From: Xanthocytophaga agilis
GTDB taxonomy: Bacteria; Bacteroidota; Bacteroidia; Cytophagales; 172606-1
NCBI RefSeq assembly: GCF_030068605.1
Contig: NZ_JASJOU010000001.1
Span: forward strand, 1-64,000
DNA length: 64,000 nucleotides
Direction of reading: 5' to 3'
Shown: positions 8,783-17,364 of the stretch, one piece after another
Numbering within the stretch: the stretch's first letter is position 1
How the letters are laid out: each line of letters opens with the position of its first letter
Translations under genes and position numbers: made by a program
The notes under the pieces: generated by a model
Databases searched by the model: none
Told to the model about the DNA's origin: nothing
What the model saw: the letters and a program-made list of their open reading frames with translations, nothing else

Positions 8783-9601
8783 ATGTGGTCATCCTTACTA
8801 CAAAGACTCTTTAATATTGGTAAAGCCAAAGCCAATGATGCCCTGGATCATATAGAAGATCCTGTACAGATGATCAAGCTTGCTACTGTAGAGTTAGAGC
8901 AAGCTATTGGGAAAGCTACAAAGGCATTGGCAGTAGCTATGGCAAACCAGAAAAAGCTGGAGAAAGATCATGATCAGTTTAAGCTGGAAAGTATGAACTG
9001 GTATCAGAAAGCGGCCGCAGCTCTACAGTCCGGCAAAGAAGATCTGGCTCAAAAAGCGTTGACGCAAAAAGCGCTGGCAGATAAGAAAGAGGTTGAATAC
9101 AAACTTTTGGCTGAGAATGCTGCTAAAATAGTGGGACAGTTACAAGAACAACTGGACGATTACAAACTTAAACTGGAAGAGTTAAAGACTCGTCAGTCTA
9201 TCTATACAGCGAAAGCTGAAAGTGCCAAAGCTCAAAAACAGATCGCGGAATCTCTTAGTGGAGTAAATGGTTCTGCTTTGGCGAACATTGAGAAATACGA
9301 GAATACTATTAATCAGATGGAGGCTGAGGCCGAAAGCTTAACCCAACTGAATAGTGATAAAAATAAGTTGGAAAAAGAGTTTAAAGCACTGGAAAATACT
9401 ATCAGTGTACAATCTGATCTGGATAAGCTGAAAGAAGAACTAGCGTTGAAGAGCAAACAAAAAGAAGAACAGAAAATTGTGGACATTCAGCAAAAGTTTG
9501 ATGAGCTAAACCGGAGTACCAACACCAACCAGTTGAAGATCCAACCTACTCCTAAGGAAGACATCAACAAAAAAATCGACGACTTCTTTAATAAAAAGTA
9601 A
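8783..9601 (+). CDS. pspA: PspA/IM30 family membrane-stress protein
   Basis: A 272-residue, almost entirely alpha-helical coiled-coil protein. The N-terminus (LLQRLFNIGKAKANDALDHIEDP) matches the amphipathic helix and start of the PspA/IM30 family, and the following long charged helices with many Lys, Glu, Ala and Gln fit the ESCRT-III-like core. Family members assemble on the inner face of the cytoplasmic membrane and preserve its integrity under stress. The C-terminal tail (about residues 250-272) is short and basic. It is followed on the same strand by two TerD genes. The symbol follows family membership; no pspF or pspBC partner is present. Confidence 0.88.
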   Translation: MWSSLLQRLFNIGKAKANDALDHIEDPVQMIKLATVELEQAIGKATKALAVAMANQKKLEKDHDQFKLESMNWYQKAAAALQSGKEDLAQKALTQKALADKKEVEYKLLAENAAKIVGQLQEQLDDYKLKLEELKTRQSIYTAKAESAKAQKQIAESLSGVNGSALANIEKYENTINQMEAEAESLTQLNSDKNKLEKEFKALENTISVQSDLDKLKEELALKSKQKEEQKIVDIQQKFDELNRSTNTNQLKIQPTPKEDINKKIDDFFNKK

Positions 9602-9636
9602 TCAGATTTCTGATAAAGAGATTGTTTACTTTTCGA

Positions 9637-9681
9637 TCCTGACAAATTGTTCTGAATCATTTCAGATATAATTTGTCAGGA
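9637..9681 (+). other. Long interrupted stem-loop between pspA and terD
   Basis: The 12-bp arms TCCTGACAAATT and AATTTGTCAGGA enclose an inner stem TCTGAA/TTCAGA with a TCAT loop. There is no T-run after it, so it may be a processing or stabilising hairpin, an operator, or an imperfect terminator of pspA. Confidence 0.5.
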
Positions 9682-9757
9682 GTAGGAATACTATTTTCAT
9701 TACAAACATCAAAATAAAAACTTTACATATCCAAACACACACTTAACTCACACACTT

Positions 9758-10315
9758 ATGTCAATCAATCTGAAAAAAGGCGGTTCTATTAATCTGACCA
9801 AGCAAATGCCCAAACTGAACAAAGTTATGGTTGGATTGGGTTGGGAAATGTCTTCCTACACACTTGATTTGGATGCCTCAGTTTTTATACTGAGTGCGAA
9901 CAACAGGCTGATCTCAGATGAATACTTTGTATTTTATAATAACCTGAAATCTCCAGATGGTTCTGTACAACATTTGGGTGATAACCGAAGTGGTTCTGCT
10001 GATGACGATGATGAAGTAATACTGGTAAATTTGGAAAATATCAACCCTGCTGCCGAAGATCTGGTAATCTGTGTTTCTATTCACGATGCCATCGCCCGTC
10101 GTCATAATTATGGCTTATTGAAAGATGCCTATATTCGTATTGTAGATGTCGATAATCAGAAAGAGATTGCTCGTTACGACCTGGATGCGAGCCATACTGG
10201 TGAGAATGCAGTAGTTTTTGGCCGCATTCGTAAGTCTGGTGGTGAGTGGCACTTTCATGCTGCATCTCAGGGAACTCAAAATGAGTTACAGGGATTGGTC
10301 GATATGTTTGCGTAA
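9758..10315 (+). CDS. TerD family protein
   Basis: A 185-residue TerD-domain protein. It starts INLKKGGSINLTKQ and contains the calcium-binding core motifs GLGWEMSS, LDLDASVFIL, DDDDEVILVNLENI, RIVDVDNQKEIARYDL and GENAVVFGRI, all standard for TerD. TerD proteins are cytosolic or membrane-associated Ca2+-binding proteins of tellurite, oxidative and envelope stress responses; their biochemical activity is not established. Pairing with PspA and a second TerD gene suggests a stress or envelope-integrity role here. The full ter operon (terA, terB, terC, terZ) is not present. The length is typical. Confidence 0.92.
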   Translation: MSINLKKGGSINLTKQMPKLNKVMVGLGWEMSSYTLDLDASVFILSANNRLISDEYFVFYNNLKSPDGSVQHLGDNRSGSADDDDEVILVNLENINPAAEDLVICVSIHDAIARRHNYGLLKDAYIRIVDVDNQKEIARYDLDASHTGENAVVFGRIRKSGGEWHFHAASQGTQNELQGLVDMFA

Positions 10316-10380
10316 AGATCTTCATACAAGATAAGAGGTTGTAATTCTCTTTTACTTATTTGCATATTATATTTATTACA

Positions 10381-10989
10381 ATGATCAATTTAAAGAAGAA
10401 CTCACAAATCTCTCTGGAAAAAAACGGAGAAGATTTCAAACATATATGTATTGGCCTTGACTGGGGTGTAATCAATAAAAAATCTTTCTTTGGCCTTTTC
10501 AACGATAAAGAATCTGTCGATCTGGATGGATCTGTGACCATGTTTGATTCCAAAAAGAAAGAGAAGGATACGGTATATTATCGCAAGCTTGTGTCTAATG
10601 ATAAAGCGATTCGCCACAGTGGCGATGATAGAGTAGGGGATAGTTCTGCCGATAACAAAGACAATGAAGTTATTTACATTGATCTGCAAAAGGTTTCTGT
10701 AGATGTAGATACGATCGTATTTTACCTAAACTCCTTCAAGCAACAGGATTTTTCAGATATTCCGTATTCAAAGATTAGAATTATAGAAGGTGAACATCAT
10801 AATCCTAATAAGGTATTTGCCAGTTATGATTTGTCAGGAGATTCTTCATTCAAAGGATTTACCTCTATGGTAATGGCTAAAATGAATCGTGCCCCCGGTG
10901 GAAGATGGACCTTCACAGCCATTGGTGAACCTATAGAAGCCAAAGACATAGCCGGAACAATAAAAGTTATTCGGGAAAAATATCTGTAA
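10381..10989 (+). CDS. TerD family protein, second copy (divergent)
   Basis: A 202-residue TerD-like protein 65 bases after the first. It shares the INLKKNSQISL start, a GLDWG segment, the VDLDGSVTMFD acidic motif, a HSGDDRVGD loop, a DNEVIYIDL strand and a SFKGFTSMVMAKMNR strand. It carries an extra insert (NKKSFFGLFNDKES) near the N-terminus relative to the first copy, so the two are paralogues rather than a recent duplication. The family binds Ca2+ and is linked to stress. The frame is open from 10360, but the ATG at 10381 aligns with the TerD N-terminus. A terminator follows. Confidence 0.88.
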   Translation: MINLKKNSQISLEKNGEDFKHICIGLDWGVINKKSFFGLFNDKESVDLDGSVTMFDSKKKEKDTVYYRKLVSNDKAIRHSGDDRVGDSSADNKDNEVIYIDLQKVSVDVDTIVFYLNSFKQQDFSDIPYSKIRIIEGEHHNPNKVFASYDLSGDSSFKGFTSMVMAKMNRAPGGRWTFTAIGEPIEAKDIAGTIKVIREKYL

Positions 10990-11012
10990 CTAGGAAAGAT
11001 CATAAATATTTG

Positions 11013-11060
11013 AACACCTCAGAGAATAGTTTTAGTACTATAATCTGAGGTGTTTTTTTA
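11013..11060 (+). terminator. Rho-independent terminator of the terD pair
   Basis: A 10-bp perfect stem (AACACCTCAG with CTGAGGTGTT) followed directly by TTTTT, 24 bases after the second terD stop. Confidence 0.8.
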
Positions 11061-11144
11061 TGACCCATTCCCTCTCATTTTAGTAAGATGTATGGGAATG
11101 ATGACAGAAATTGCCATACTTTGTGTAGTCAATTTATAAAAACA

Positions 11145-12023
11145 ATGCAATTAACAATTACAGGCTATTCAACAGCTCTTTTTTCAACCTGGTATTTTAT
11201 TGAAGAGCTTGGGATCTTATTTGATGCCGGAGATGGTGTTTCTTCAGGACTCCTGCAAAAAAGTCGTAAAATAGAGCATATCTTAATTTCACATGCAGAT
11301 CGGGATCATTTAACAGGTTTGCTCCAACTCAATCAGTTAAATGCAAGACCAGGGTATCCTGTTATTTATTATCCGCAGAATAGTGGTTCATTCCCTCCAC
11401 TGGAGGCATTCTCAAAGAAATTTGATCCACATGTGAATGGAACTCAATGGATTCCGACGAAAGAAGGTGTGGAGATTCGTATTCGGGAAGATATATTGGC
11501 TATTCCTGTTCAAAATGGTCATGTAGTGACGCAGGGAGAAGGGATCAAAAGTTTGAGTTACCATATTGTACAGACCAAACGAAAATTAAAACCAGAATTG
11601 GCAAAGCTATCAGGACAGGAAATAAAACGAATGGTAGAAGAGCTGGGAAAAGAAAATACAACAGTAGAAGTTCGCACTAATCTGATAAGCTATTCAGGTG
11701 ATACTCCTGTCGAAGATCCCCAACGCTGGAAAGACACAAAGATCCTGATTCATGAAGCTACTTTTCTGGATGGAGAAGAAGACACTAAAATCCGTCCCCA
11801 TAGTAATAAACATAGTACCTTGGAGGAGGTAATGGAGATGGTAGGGGCTAGTACTATTGAAACCCTGATTTTAGGACATTTTTCGTCACGTTATTCTGCA
11901 GAACAGATTGATCTGCGTATTAAACAACTATGTGAAAAGTATGCCATTACTATTCCTGTTTTTCGAGTATTGCCTGGAGAGATCAGTCGGAATATTCTAA
12001 ATGGAGTACCTGTGAATCAGTAG
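11145..12023 (+). CDS. MBL-fold metallohydrolase (RNase Z-like)
   Basis: A 292-residue metallo-beta-lactamase-fold hydrolase. The metal-binding motif HADRDHLTG (His50, Asp52, Asp54, His55) is intact, preceded by LFDAGDGVSSG, the usual Asp strand. Later elements include SYSGDTPVED, ILIHEATFLDGEED and HSNKHSTLEEV, with a final LILGHFSSRYS, an arrangement close to RNase Z and related phosphodiesterases. It may process RNA ends or another phosphodiester; it lacks an obvious full RNase Z exosite arm, so I do not assign tRNA 3' processing. The frame is open from 11088, but the family-like N-terminus starts at the ATG at 11145. Confidence 0.8.
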   Translation: MQLTITGYSTALFSTWYFIEELGILFDAGDGVSSGLLQKSRKIEHILISHADRDHLTGLLQLNQLNARPGYPVIYYPQNSGSFPPLEAFSKKFDPHVNGTQWIPTKEGVEIRIREDILAIPVQNGHVVTQGEGIKSLSYHIVQTKRKLKPELAKLSGQEIKRMVEELGKENTTVEVRTNLISYSGDTPVEDPQRWKDTKILIHEATFLDGEEDTKIRPHSNKHSTLEEVMEMVGASTIETLILGHFSSRYSAEQIDLRIKQLCEKYAITIPVFRVLPGEISRNILNGVPVNQ

Positions 12024-12079
12024 CATTTGTCTATTTTGATATTCTTTATTTGCCTTTAAAAGCGTATTTGTTTTTGTAG

Positions 12080-12811
12080 ATGTATATGTACAAATCTGTT
12101 CTTATTGTATTTTTTATTAGTTTATTAAGTGGGTGTGGTAATGATTCAACTGTAAAGGAAAGTAGCACTCCCAGTCCAGATACCACCCTTGTTTCTGATT
12201 CTATACTAATAGAAAGATATTTTGCCTGGCAAGATTCAATTGAGTATACAGATGATGATGATAACTACTATAAAAATACTATTAGAGACCATGAGAAAAT
12301 ACGCGATACAATATTGATTACTTACTATGCACAACAACTAGCAGACTCTCTGACAAAAAGAACAGGGCTTACTTTATCTCTTGAAGGATGGGCTAAATAT
12401 CTTCATACTATTGATTTGAATGGGGATAATCAGTTGGATCTAATCTATGAAGGACAATCTGGAGGCGAACCATTTCTTACAGAATTTTTTCTGATAGATA
12501 CTCTAGGGATTAAAAAGATATTTTCCGGTTATCAGGTTGTTACTAAAATGAATTTCAAGGAAGCTAAACTATCTTCATTCTCAATAATAAATCCTGGATG
12601 TTGTACTGATCCTGCTATCGTGGAATATTTTTATACAATAAAGTTTGATAGCTCGAAAGTGTCTTTGACGTTAGTAAATACTTTAGGTTATTTAAATCGT
12701 CTAGAAAAACCAACACAGAAACTAAGTGCTTCAGTTGCTTTTACTTTGAAAAAAATATCTAAGTTGAGGTGTGAGGCAGCTTCATTTGATGGATTTGAAA
12801 ATCCAGTTTAG
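12080..12811 (+). CDS. Hypothetical lipoprotein, ended by an in-frame TAG
   Basis: A 243-residue protein of unknown function. The N-terminus is a lipoprotein signal with lipobox LLSGC. The mature part is acidic, begins with a Ser/Thr-rich linker, and contains IDLNGDNQLDLIYEGQSGGEP, reminiscent of FG-GAP/EF-hand-like calcium-binding or VCBS-type propeller strands. The stop is TAG at 12809-12811, and the same frame then stays open for another 69 codons that look protein coding (next entry). The gene is therefore probably interrupted by a nonsense mutation, and this product may lack its last domain. Neighbours on both sides are unrelated. Confidence 0.6.
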   Translation: MYMYKSVLIVFFISLLSGCGNDSTVKESSTPSPDTTLVSDSILIERYFAWQDSIEYTDDDDNYYKNTIRDHEKIRDTILITYYAQQLADSLTKRTGLTLSLEGWAKYLHTIDLNGDNQLDLIYEGQSGGEPFLTEFFLIDTLGIKKIFSGYQVVTKMNFKEAKLSSFSIINPGCCTDPAIVEYFYTIKFDSSKVSLTLVNTLGYLNRLEKPTQKLSASVAFTLKKISKLRCEAASFDGFENPV

Positions 12812-13021
12812 GGTAATGAAGGTAATTCTATAAGTTTATACTCAATAGGGAGTAAAGGAATAGTATATGGTAGTAAAAGATATCAGGACGAAGAATGGTT
12901 GTATGTATCTATGAATCCCGAATCCAAGCCAGTAAACAGTGAATTTCCTCAGTTTTTAGAGCAACCTACACAATTGTATGGATGGATTAGAAAGGAGGAT
13001 ACAGATTTGTACGCTGATTGA
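12812..13021 (+). pseudogene. In-frame continuation of the lipoprotein after TAG (SH3-like tail)
   Basis: The frame of the upstream lipoprotein continues from 12812 to a TGA at 13019-13021. The 69 residues include SIGSKGIVYGSKRY, EEWLYVSMNP and LYGWIRKED, a pattern of a bacterial SH3-like domain (a strand, a Trp-x-x-Val strand, then tyrosine-Gly-Trp). There is no separate upstream start codon near its beginning, so it is best read as the original C-terminal domain. Readthrough or stop-codon recoding would be the alternative. Confidence 0.55.
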
Positions 13022-13074
13022 TTCTGGATTGTTCTATCTGAATTTCTATATAATAATCAATACTTTTAGTCTGA

Positions 13075-13650
13075 ATGCTTATCTACCTGAAAAATCAGCA
13101 AAAGAACTTTCCTGTATTATTGGAGACATTCAAAAGGGTCTCAGTAATGCCTTATGATAGGACTAGACTGGTAGAAAAAGTCTCGGAAATTGTCCTTACC
13201 GTAGATAGGAATATAGAGGAACTGAATCTACAGACTTTGTTTTCCTATAAAGTATTTCCTGAGAATATTCTGATAGCTTTGGGACAATGGGAGATAGAAC
13301 ATAGAGATATGCAGGTTGGAGACACCATTGTACAACAAGTATTTATACCACCTATACAAATATTTTCGCAGAAAGCTGTATTTGGTGTAAGGATAAGTGA
13401 GATAATTGATGAACCACAGCAGAAAGGCTTTAGTTATGAAACATTGGAGGGACATATAGAGAAAGGAATTTCGACATTTACTATTGAGCAAACCAATAAA
13501 GGTCTAGTCTTTAAGATACATACTTTCTCTGTCCCTGGAAACTGGTTTACCAGGTTAGTGGGTCCGGTTTTCGCAATTCCTTATCAGACGTACTGTACAC
13601 AAGCTGCTTTAAAGAAAATCAAACATGATGTTAGTAATCGATTTATTTAA
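13075..13650 (+). CDS. DUF1990 family protein
   Basis: A 191-residue protein matching the DUF1990 (PF09348) pattern: GFSYETLEGHIEKGISTFTIE, a central beta strand (GLVFKIHTFSVPGNWFTRL) and a C-terminal PYQTYCTQAALKKI helix. DUF1990 proteins belong to the START/SRPBCC-like superfamily and may bind a hydrophobic ligand; no activity is known for this one. The family usually begins near the VLLETFK region, so the first 20 residues could be overpredicted. It ends 15 bases before the arm of the 76-bp palindrome, which probably terminates it. Confidence 0.7.
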   Translation: MLIYLKNQQKNFPVLLETFKRVSVMPYDRTRLVEKVSEIVLTVDRNIEELNLQTLFSYKVFPENILIALGQWEIEHRDMQVGDTIVQQVFIPPIQIFSQKAVFGVRISEIIDEPQQKGFSYETLEGHIEKGISTFTIEQTNKGLVFKIHTFSVPGNWFTRLVGPVFAIPYQTYCTQAALKKIKHDVSNRFI

Positions 13651-13664
13651 AAAAGTTTTTTCCT

Positions 13665-13740
13665 CTGGATTCAGTAGCTTGTTAACACAAAAGCCTCTTT
13701 ATATAAAGAGGCTTTTGTGTTAACAAGCTACTGAATCCAG
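13665..13740. repeat. Perfect 76-bp palindrome with terminator core
   Basis: The two 38-base halves are exact reverse complements with no loop, centred between 13702 and 13703. The centre, AAAAGCCTCTTTA facing TAAAGAGGCTTTT, resembles the terminator at 61218-61243. The outer parts extend the symmetry into the last codons of the minus-strand gene. It lies between convergent genes and probably works as a bidirectional terminator, but the length and perfection are exceptional. Confidence 0.85.
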
Positions 13741-13929
13741 GCGATGTTTAAGTTGTTGTTTTCTATAAAATTGAAGACATCGAATGATTTCCAATTGCCA
13801 TCTGAATTCAAATTGCAGATCCGTATTATTTTCAAGGGCTTCTTCAAATTGAGTTCGCTGTGAGATATTCAGGCGATTGAAAATATATTCTTCTATCAGA
13901 TCTTCGTAGAACATTCCTTCTGGAGGCAT
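13720..13929 (-). CDS. Small anti-sigma-factor-like helical protein
   Basis: A protein of about 69 residues. I choose the ATG at 13927-13929; the frame is open to 13965 and an ATG at 13912-13914 is also possible. The sequence EEYIFNRLNISQRTQFEEALENN followed by a helix to QFYRKQQ matches the N-terminal helical pattern (an LxxL/S-R-x-x-F-E-x-x-L motif) of Bacteroidota anti-sigma factors and related adaptors. The zinc-binding HxxxCxxC of classical anti-sigma factors is absent, and there is no sigma factor or membrane segment nearby. It lies 111 bases downstream of the DUF255 gene on the same strand. Its C-terminal codons fall in the 76-bp palindrome. Confidence 0.5.
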   Translation of the reverse strand: MPPEGMFYEDLIEEYIFNRLNISQRTQFEEALENNTDLQFEFRWQLEIIRCLQFYRKQQLKHRLDSVAC

Positions 13930-14040
13930 GGTTAGAAAAATTATCAGTGTAGTAGTGGTTTTCAAGAATTAATACTCCATTTCCCCAAATAGTAAACACA
14001 AATGGTATGTAACAATTTTTTATATAACCAGGAATAATTG

Positions 14041-16104
14041 TTATCTGGTATGCTGAATCAATTGTTGTAAGGCTTCTTCTGTTGAGAATACAGGTAATTG
14101 ACAACTCCGATTGTAACAGACATAAATAGTTGTCTGTCCATTTATTGCCTGCCGACTTTCCAAAAGAGGTATAGTAGTATCTGGTTGTTCTGCTAAAACA
14201 CTAATTAAAATTTTATTAGGATAGTAAGTCTGTTCAATTTCCTTTCGGAAGACAGGTGCTTGGGGACCAACTACAATTATCTCTGCTGTAGGTTGTACAA
14301 AATAGGTAAGTAAACAAGCCCAGTTAGATAAATATTGCCCATCTGTAAGAATCAGATTCTTAACACGTGCTAGCATTCGGCTTGCTATTGTATGATAGTC
14401 TGAACGATCTAAAAGGACACCAAGCAGATGAAGATTCTTGGCCATGGCAGAATTGGAGGCAGGAATAACATTGTCAAATAATTCCTTCTTTCTAACTATA
14501 AGTTTTTCAGCAGTTGCATCTGTAAAGAAAAACAGTTGTTCCTTTTCATCATAAAAATTATCAATAGTATAATCAAGCAGTTGTTGAGCCGAAGATAACC
14601 ACGTTTCATCTGTTGTTATCTGATACAAAGCTGTGTAAGCATCTATGACAAAGGCATAATCTTCCAGATATCCAGGCAATGTTGCCTTACTGTTTTTATA
14701 ATTGTGCCATAGTTGAGGCCCATTCTGCATTTTTTCTTTTAAGAAGGTTGCATTCTGTAATGCCAGATCAAGGAATCGTTTTTCTCCAAAAACAGCATAT
14801 GCATCAATTAGTCCTTTAAGCATAAGTCCATTCCATGAGCAAAGTATTTTGTCATCCAGACCAGGGCGTATACGATGCTGACGTGCTTCAAGAAGTTTAG
14901 TTTTAGACTTAGCTAACACTTCTAAAAATTCTTCTACAGGAAGCTCATTTTCTTCGGCAAATAGTTCTGGTTTTTGTGTACTATGTAAAATATTATTTCC
15001 ATGCTCCCAGTTGCCTTCTTCTGTAATTCCATAGTATGCACATATCCATTCAACATCATGACCAAGAATGGTTGAAATCTCCTTTTTTGTCCATACATAA
15101 AATTTCCCTTCTTCTCCTTCGCTGTCCGCATCCAGCGCTGAATAGAACCCTCCTTCTGAAGATGTGAGTTCCCGTTCTAAAAACTCAATAGTTTGATAGA
15201 CTACTTGTTTGTATAAAGGATCCTTAGTTGCAGCGAAGGCTTCACTGTAGAGACTGACCAACTGTCCGTTGTCATAAAGCATCTTCTCAAAATGAGGGGC
15301 AAACCATTCCGGATCTGTGGAATAACGAGCAAATCCCCCACCTGCCTGGTCATAAATACCTCCTAATGCCATTCGGTCTAAAGTAAGGCGAAGTTGTTTT
15401 AGGGCTGTAGAGTTTTGTGTAATCTGCCAGTAACGAAGAAGAAACAGATAAATACTTGGCATTGGGAATTTATTCCGTTCTTTACGCATACCTCCTCTTT
15501 CTGTATCAAACTGGCTGGATAGTTTGGTATATATTTGTTCCAGATCAGAATGGGTGTATTGAGTTTCATTGCTCTGTAACCGATATTTCTGACTTTCTGT
15601 AATTCCCAGATGTTCTGTAAATGATTCTGCAGATTCCAGAATCTTATCTCGCTGCTGATGGTACGCAACTGATATTTGTTTGAGAATGTCTACCCAATGC
15701 TGAGGAGGGAAATAGGTGCCGCCATAAAAAGGTTTAGCTTCTGAGGTTAGAAATACATTTAAAGGCCAGCCTCCTTGTAAGCCCATTGCATGAAGTGCAT
15801 CCATATATATCGCATCTACATCCGGACGTTCCTCACGGTCTACTTTGATGCATACATAATGTGTGTTCATAATCTCTGCAATAGGAGCTTTTTCGAAACA
15901 TTCCCGCTCCATAACATGACACCAGTGACAGGCCGAATAGCCAATACTGACAATAATGGGTTTGTCTTCTGCACGAGCTTTTTGTAAAGCTTCTTCCCCC
16001 CATGGATACCAGTCAACAGGATTGTAAGCATGTTGCAAAAGATAGGGGCTGGTTTCCTGTGCTAATCGATTGGGTGTATGTGATGTATGAACCGATGCTG
16101 TCAT
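14041..16104 (-). CDS. Thioredoxin-fold protein of the YyaL/DUF255 (SPATA20) family
   Basis: A 687-residue cytosolic protein. The N-terminal thioredoxin-like DUF255 domain includes the family signature [20 protein letters not shown] and a CHWC motif (Cys59, Cys62) followed by VMERECFE. The long C-terminal part is an (alpha/alpha) barrel of the six-hairpin glycosidase type. The family is widespread but its substrate is unknown; a role in redox-dependent carbohydrate or epimerase-type chemistry has been proposed. The length fits the family. The start is the ATG at 16104, giving [16 protein letters not shown]. The CxxC is intact. Confidence 0.88.
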   Translation of the reverse strand: MTASVHTSHTPNRLAQETSPYLLQHAYNPVDWYPWGEEALQKARAEDKPIIVSIGYSACHWCHVMERECFEKAPIAEIMNTHYVCIKVDREERPDVDAIYMDALHAMGLQGGWPLNVFLTSEAKPFYGGTYFPPQHWVDILKQISVAYHQQRDKILESAESFTEHLGITESQKYRLQSNETQYTHSDLEQIYTKLSSQFDTERGGMRKERNKFPMPSIYLFLLRYWQITQNSTALKQLRLTLDRMALGGIYDQAGGGFARYSTDPEWFAPHFEKMLYDNGQLVSLYSEAFAATKDPLYKQVVYQTIEFLERELTSSEGGFYSALDADSEGEEGKFYVWTKKEISTILGHDVEWICAYYGITEEGNWEHGNNILHSTQKPELFAEENELPVEEFLEVLAKSKTKLLEARQHRIRPGLDDKILCSWNGLMLKGLIDAYAVFGEKRFLDLALQNATFLKEKMQNGPQLWHNYKNSKATLPGYLEDYAFVIDAYTALYQITTDETWLSSAQQLLDYTIDNFYDEKEQLFFFTDATAEKLIVRKKELFDNVIPASNSAMAKNLHLLGVLLDRSDYHTIASRMLARVKNLILTDGQYLSNWACLLTYFVQPTAEIIVVGPQAPVFRKEIEQTYYPNKILISVLAEQPDTTIPLLESRQAINGQTTIYVCYNRSCQLPVFSTEEALQQLIQHTR

Positions 16105-16167
16105 AAAGATAGGAATATAGGTTGTCTGTGTAAACTATTGGTGACAACGAAAAGTTTATAGGATACA

Positions 16168-16200
16168 TAAAAAATCCGTACCTGTAGTAAGGTACGGATA
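16168..16200 (-). terminator. Rho-independent terminator of ridA
   Basis: A 9-bp perfect stem (ATCCGTACC with GGTACGGAT) and 8-base loop. On the minus strand it is followed by a TTTTTT run, just after the ridA stop. Confidence 0.75.
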
Positions 16201-16227
16201 AGATCTACAAAATATACTATAAAATGT

Positions 16228-16611
16228 CTATTCCACAATAGCTGTGAACTCAATTTCAACCATATATTCAGGAGCTACAAGTTTGCTGATTTCATAGAGA
16301 CTTGTAGTTGGCTTAATATCTTTAAAATAGGTTCCATGAGCTTTGGCTATATTGTCAAACTGTGTGATATCTGTTGTAAATATACGTGTACGCACTACAT
16401 CTTTCATGGTAGCACCAGCTTGCTCCAGTACCTTTTCAATTCGTTCCAGAATGTTTTGAGTTTGTGCATAAGCATCATCCGCTTTTACTTTTTCTCCATC
16501 CACAATAGCAACTGTTCCGGATACTTCTATGATATTTCCAATACGAACAGCACGGCAGTAGCCCATTTTATCTTCCCATGGAGATCCAGTCAAAATATTT
16601 TGTCTTGGCAT
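16228..16611 (-). CDS. RidA family protein
   Basis: A 127-residue member of the RidA/YjgF/YER057c superfamily, a small trimeric cytosolic enzyme that deaminates reactive enamine/imine intermediates made by PLP enzymes, protecting them from damage. The sequence contains SGTVAIVDGEK, AQTQNILERIEKVLEQAGATMKDVVRTRIFTTD and a C-terminal MVEIEFTAIVE, all characteristic of the family. The arginine of the VRTRIF motif that usually contacts the substrate carboxylate is present. It begins 75 bases from the end of the neighbouring ogt gene on the same strand and has its own terminator. Some members of the family act on other substrates. Confidence 0.88.
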   Translation of the reverse strand: MPRQNILTGSPWEDKMGYCRAVRIGNIIEVSGTVAIVDGEKVKADDAYAQTQNILERIEKVLEQAGATMKDVVRTRIFTTDITQFDNIAKAHGTYFKDIKPTTSLYEISKLVAPEYMVEIEFTAIVE

Positions 16612-16686
16612 TTTAAATTAGGTTACGTGATTAGTAAAATTGTGAGATTAAAACTAGATGTATTTTATAAAATCTATAGAAGGTCT

Positions 16687-17184
16687 TTAAAACAACTTTA
16701 ATTGCTGATAGCCACCTCCATTGCTGGCTTCATGTTCAATCAGCCATTCTTTGCGCCAGATTCCCCCTGCATATCCTACCATATTGGTATCACTACCCAC
16801 TACACGATGACAAGGTATAATCAAACACAGACGATTACGACTATTTGCATTACCGATAGCCCGAATGGCAGCTGGAGTTTTTAATTTATATGCTAAGGCT
16901 TTGTATGTAGTCAGCTTTCCATAAGGGATCTTTGCAAGTTCTTCCCAAACCTGTACTTGAAATTCAGTTCCTTTAACAATAAGAGGAAGATCAAAAGTAA
17001 GACGATGCCCTTTAAAATATTCATCTAATTGTATTTGACAATCGAGGATAAATTTAGGAAGATGTTCAGATACTGCTTTGGTTTGATTTTCGACAAATAG
17101 TACAGATGAAATTCCTTCATGAGTAGCTGTGATTTCAATCCAGCCAATAGGAGAGGAGTAGTACGAAATAAAAGAAGTATCCAT
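16687..17184 (-). CDS. ogt: Methylated-DNA-[protein]-cysteine S-methyltransferase
   Basis: A 165-residue suicide DNA-repair protein that removes alkyl groups from O6-alkylguanine in DNA onto its own cysteine. The active-site motif PCHRVV is present (Cys125), preceded by the DNA-binding helix-turn-helix region (YGKLTTYKALAYKL, AIRAIGNANSRN) and followed by GYAGGIWRKEWLIEHE. Its length and lack of an AraC-like N-terminal domain fit an Ogt-type rather than an Ada-type protein. The C-terminal extension after EHE is short. The start is the ATG at 17184. Confidence 0.92.
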   Translation of the reverse strand: MDTSFISYYSSPIGWIEITATHEGISSVLFVENQTKAVSEHLPKFILDCQIQLDEYFKGHRLTFDLPLIVKGTEFQVQVWEELAKIPYGKLTTYKALAYKLKTPAAIRAIGNANSRNRLCLIIPCHRVVGSDTNMVGYAGGIWRKEWLIEHEASNGGGYQQLKLF

Positions 17185-17364
17185 TTGTTTAATTCTCAGT
17201 TGTCTATGGACAATCTGTCAACTTTTATAGCCTGAATAGCACAGGTTTAGGTAAAATTATTCCTATTTCTCGAAAGTTACCTCAAATATAGGTCTTTGTC
17301 AAAATCATTTTATTTCCGCATTTTGCAGTATCCGAATTTTAACAAACCATTTTATCGATTTTCT

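Noticed and set aside
10402-10689. 95-codon minus-strand frame inside the second terD gene
   Set aside because: It is antisense to a well-supported TerD protein and has no family pattern; treated as a shadow frame, like other antisense frames in the window.
8783-10989. PspA-TerD cluster as an anti-phage Ter system
   Set aside because: None of the characteristic Ter partner genes (TerB, TerC, TerY, kinase or phosphatase partners) is present.
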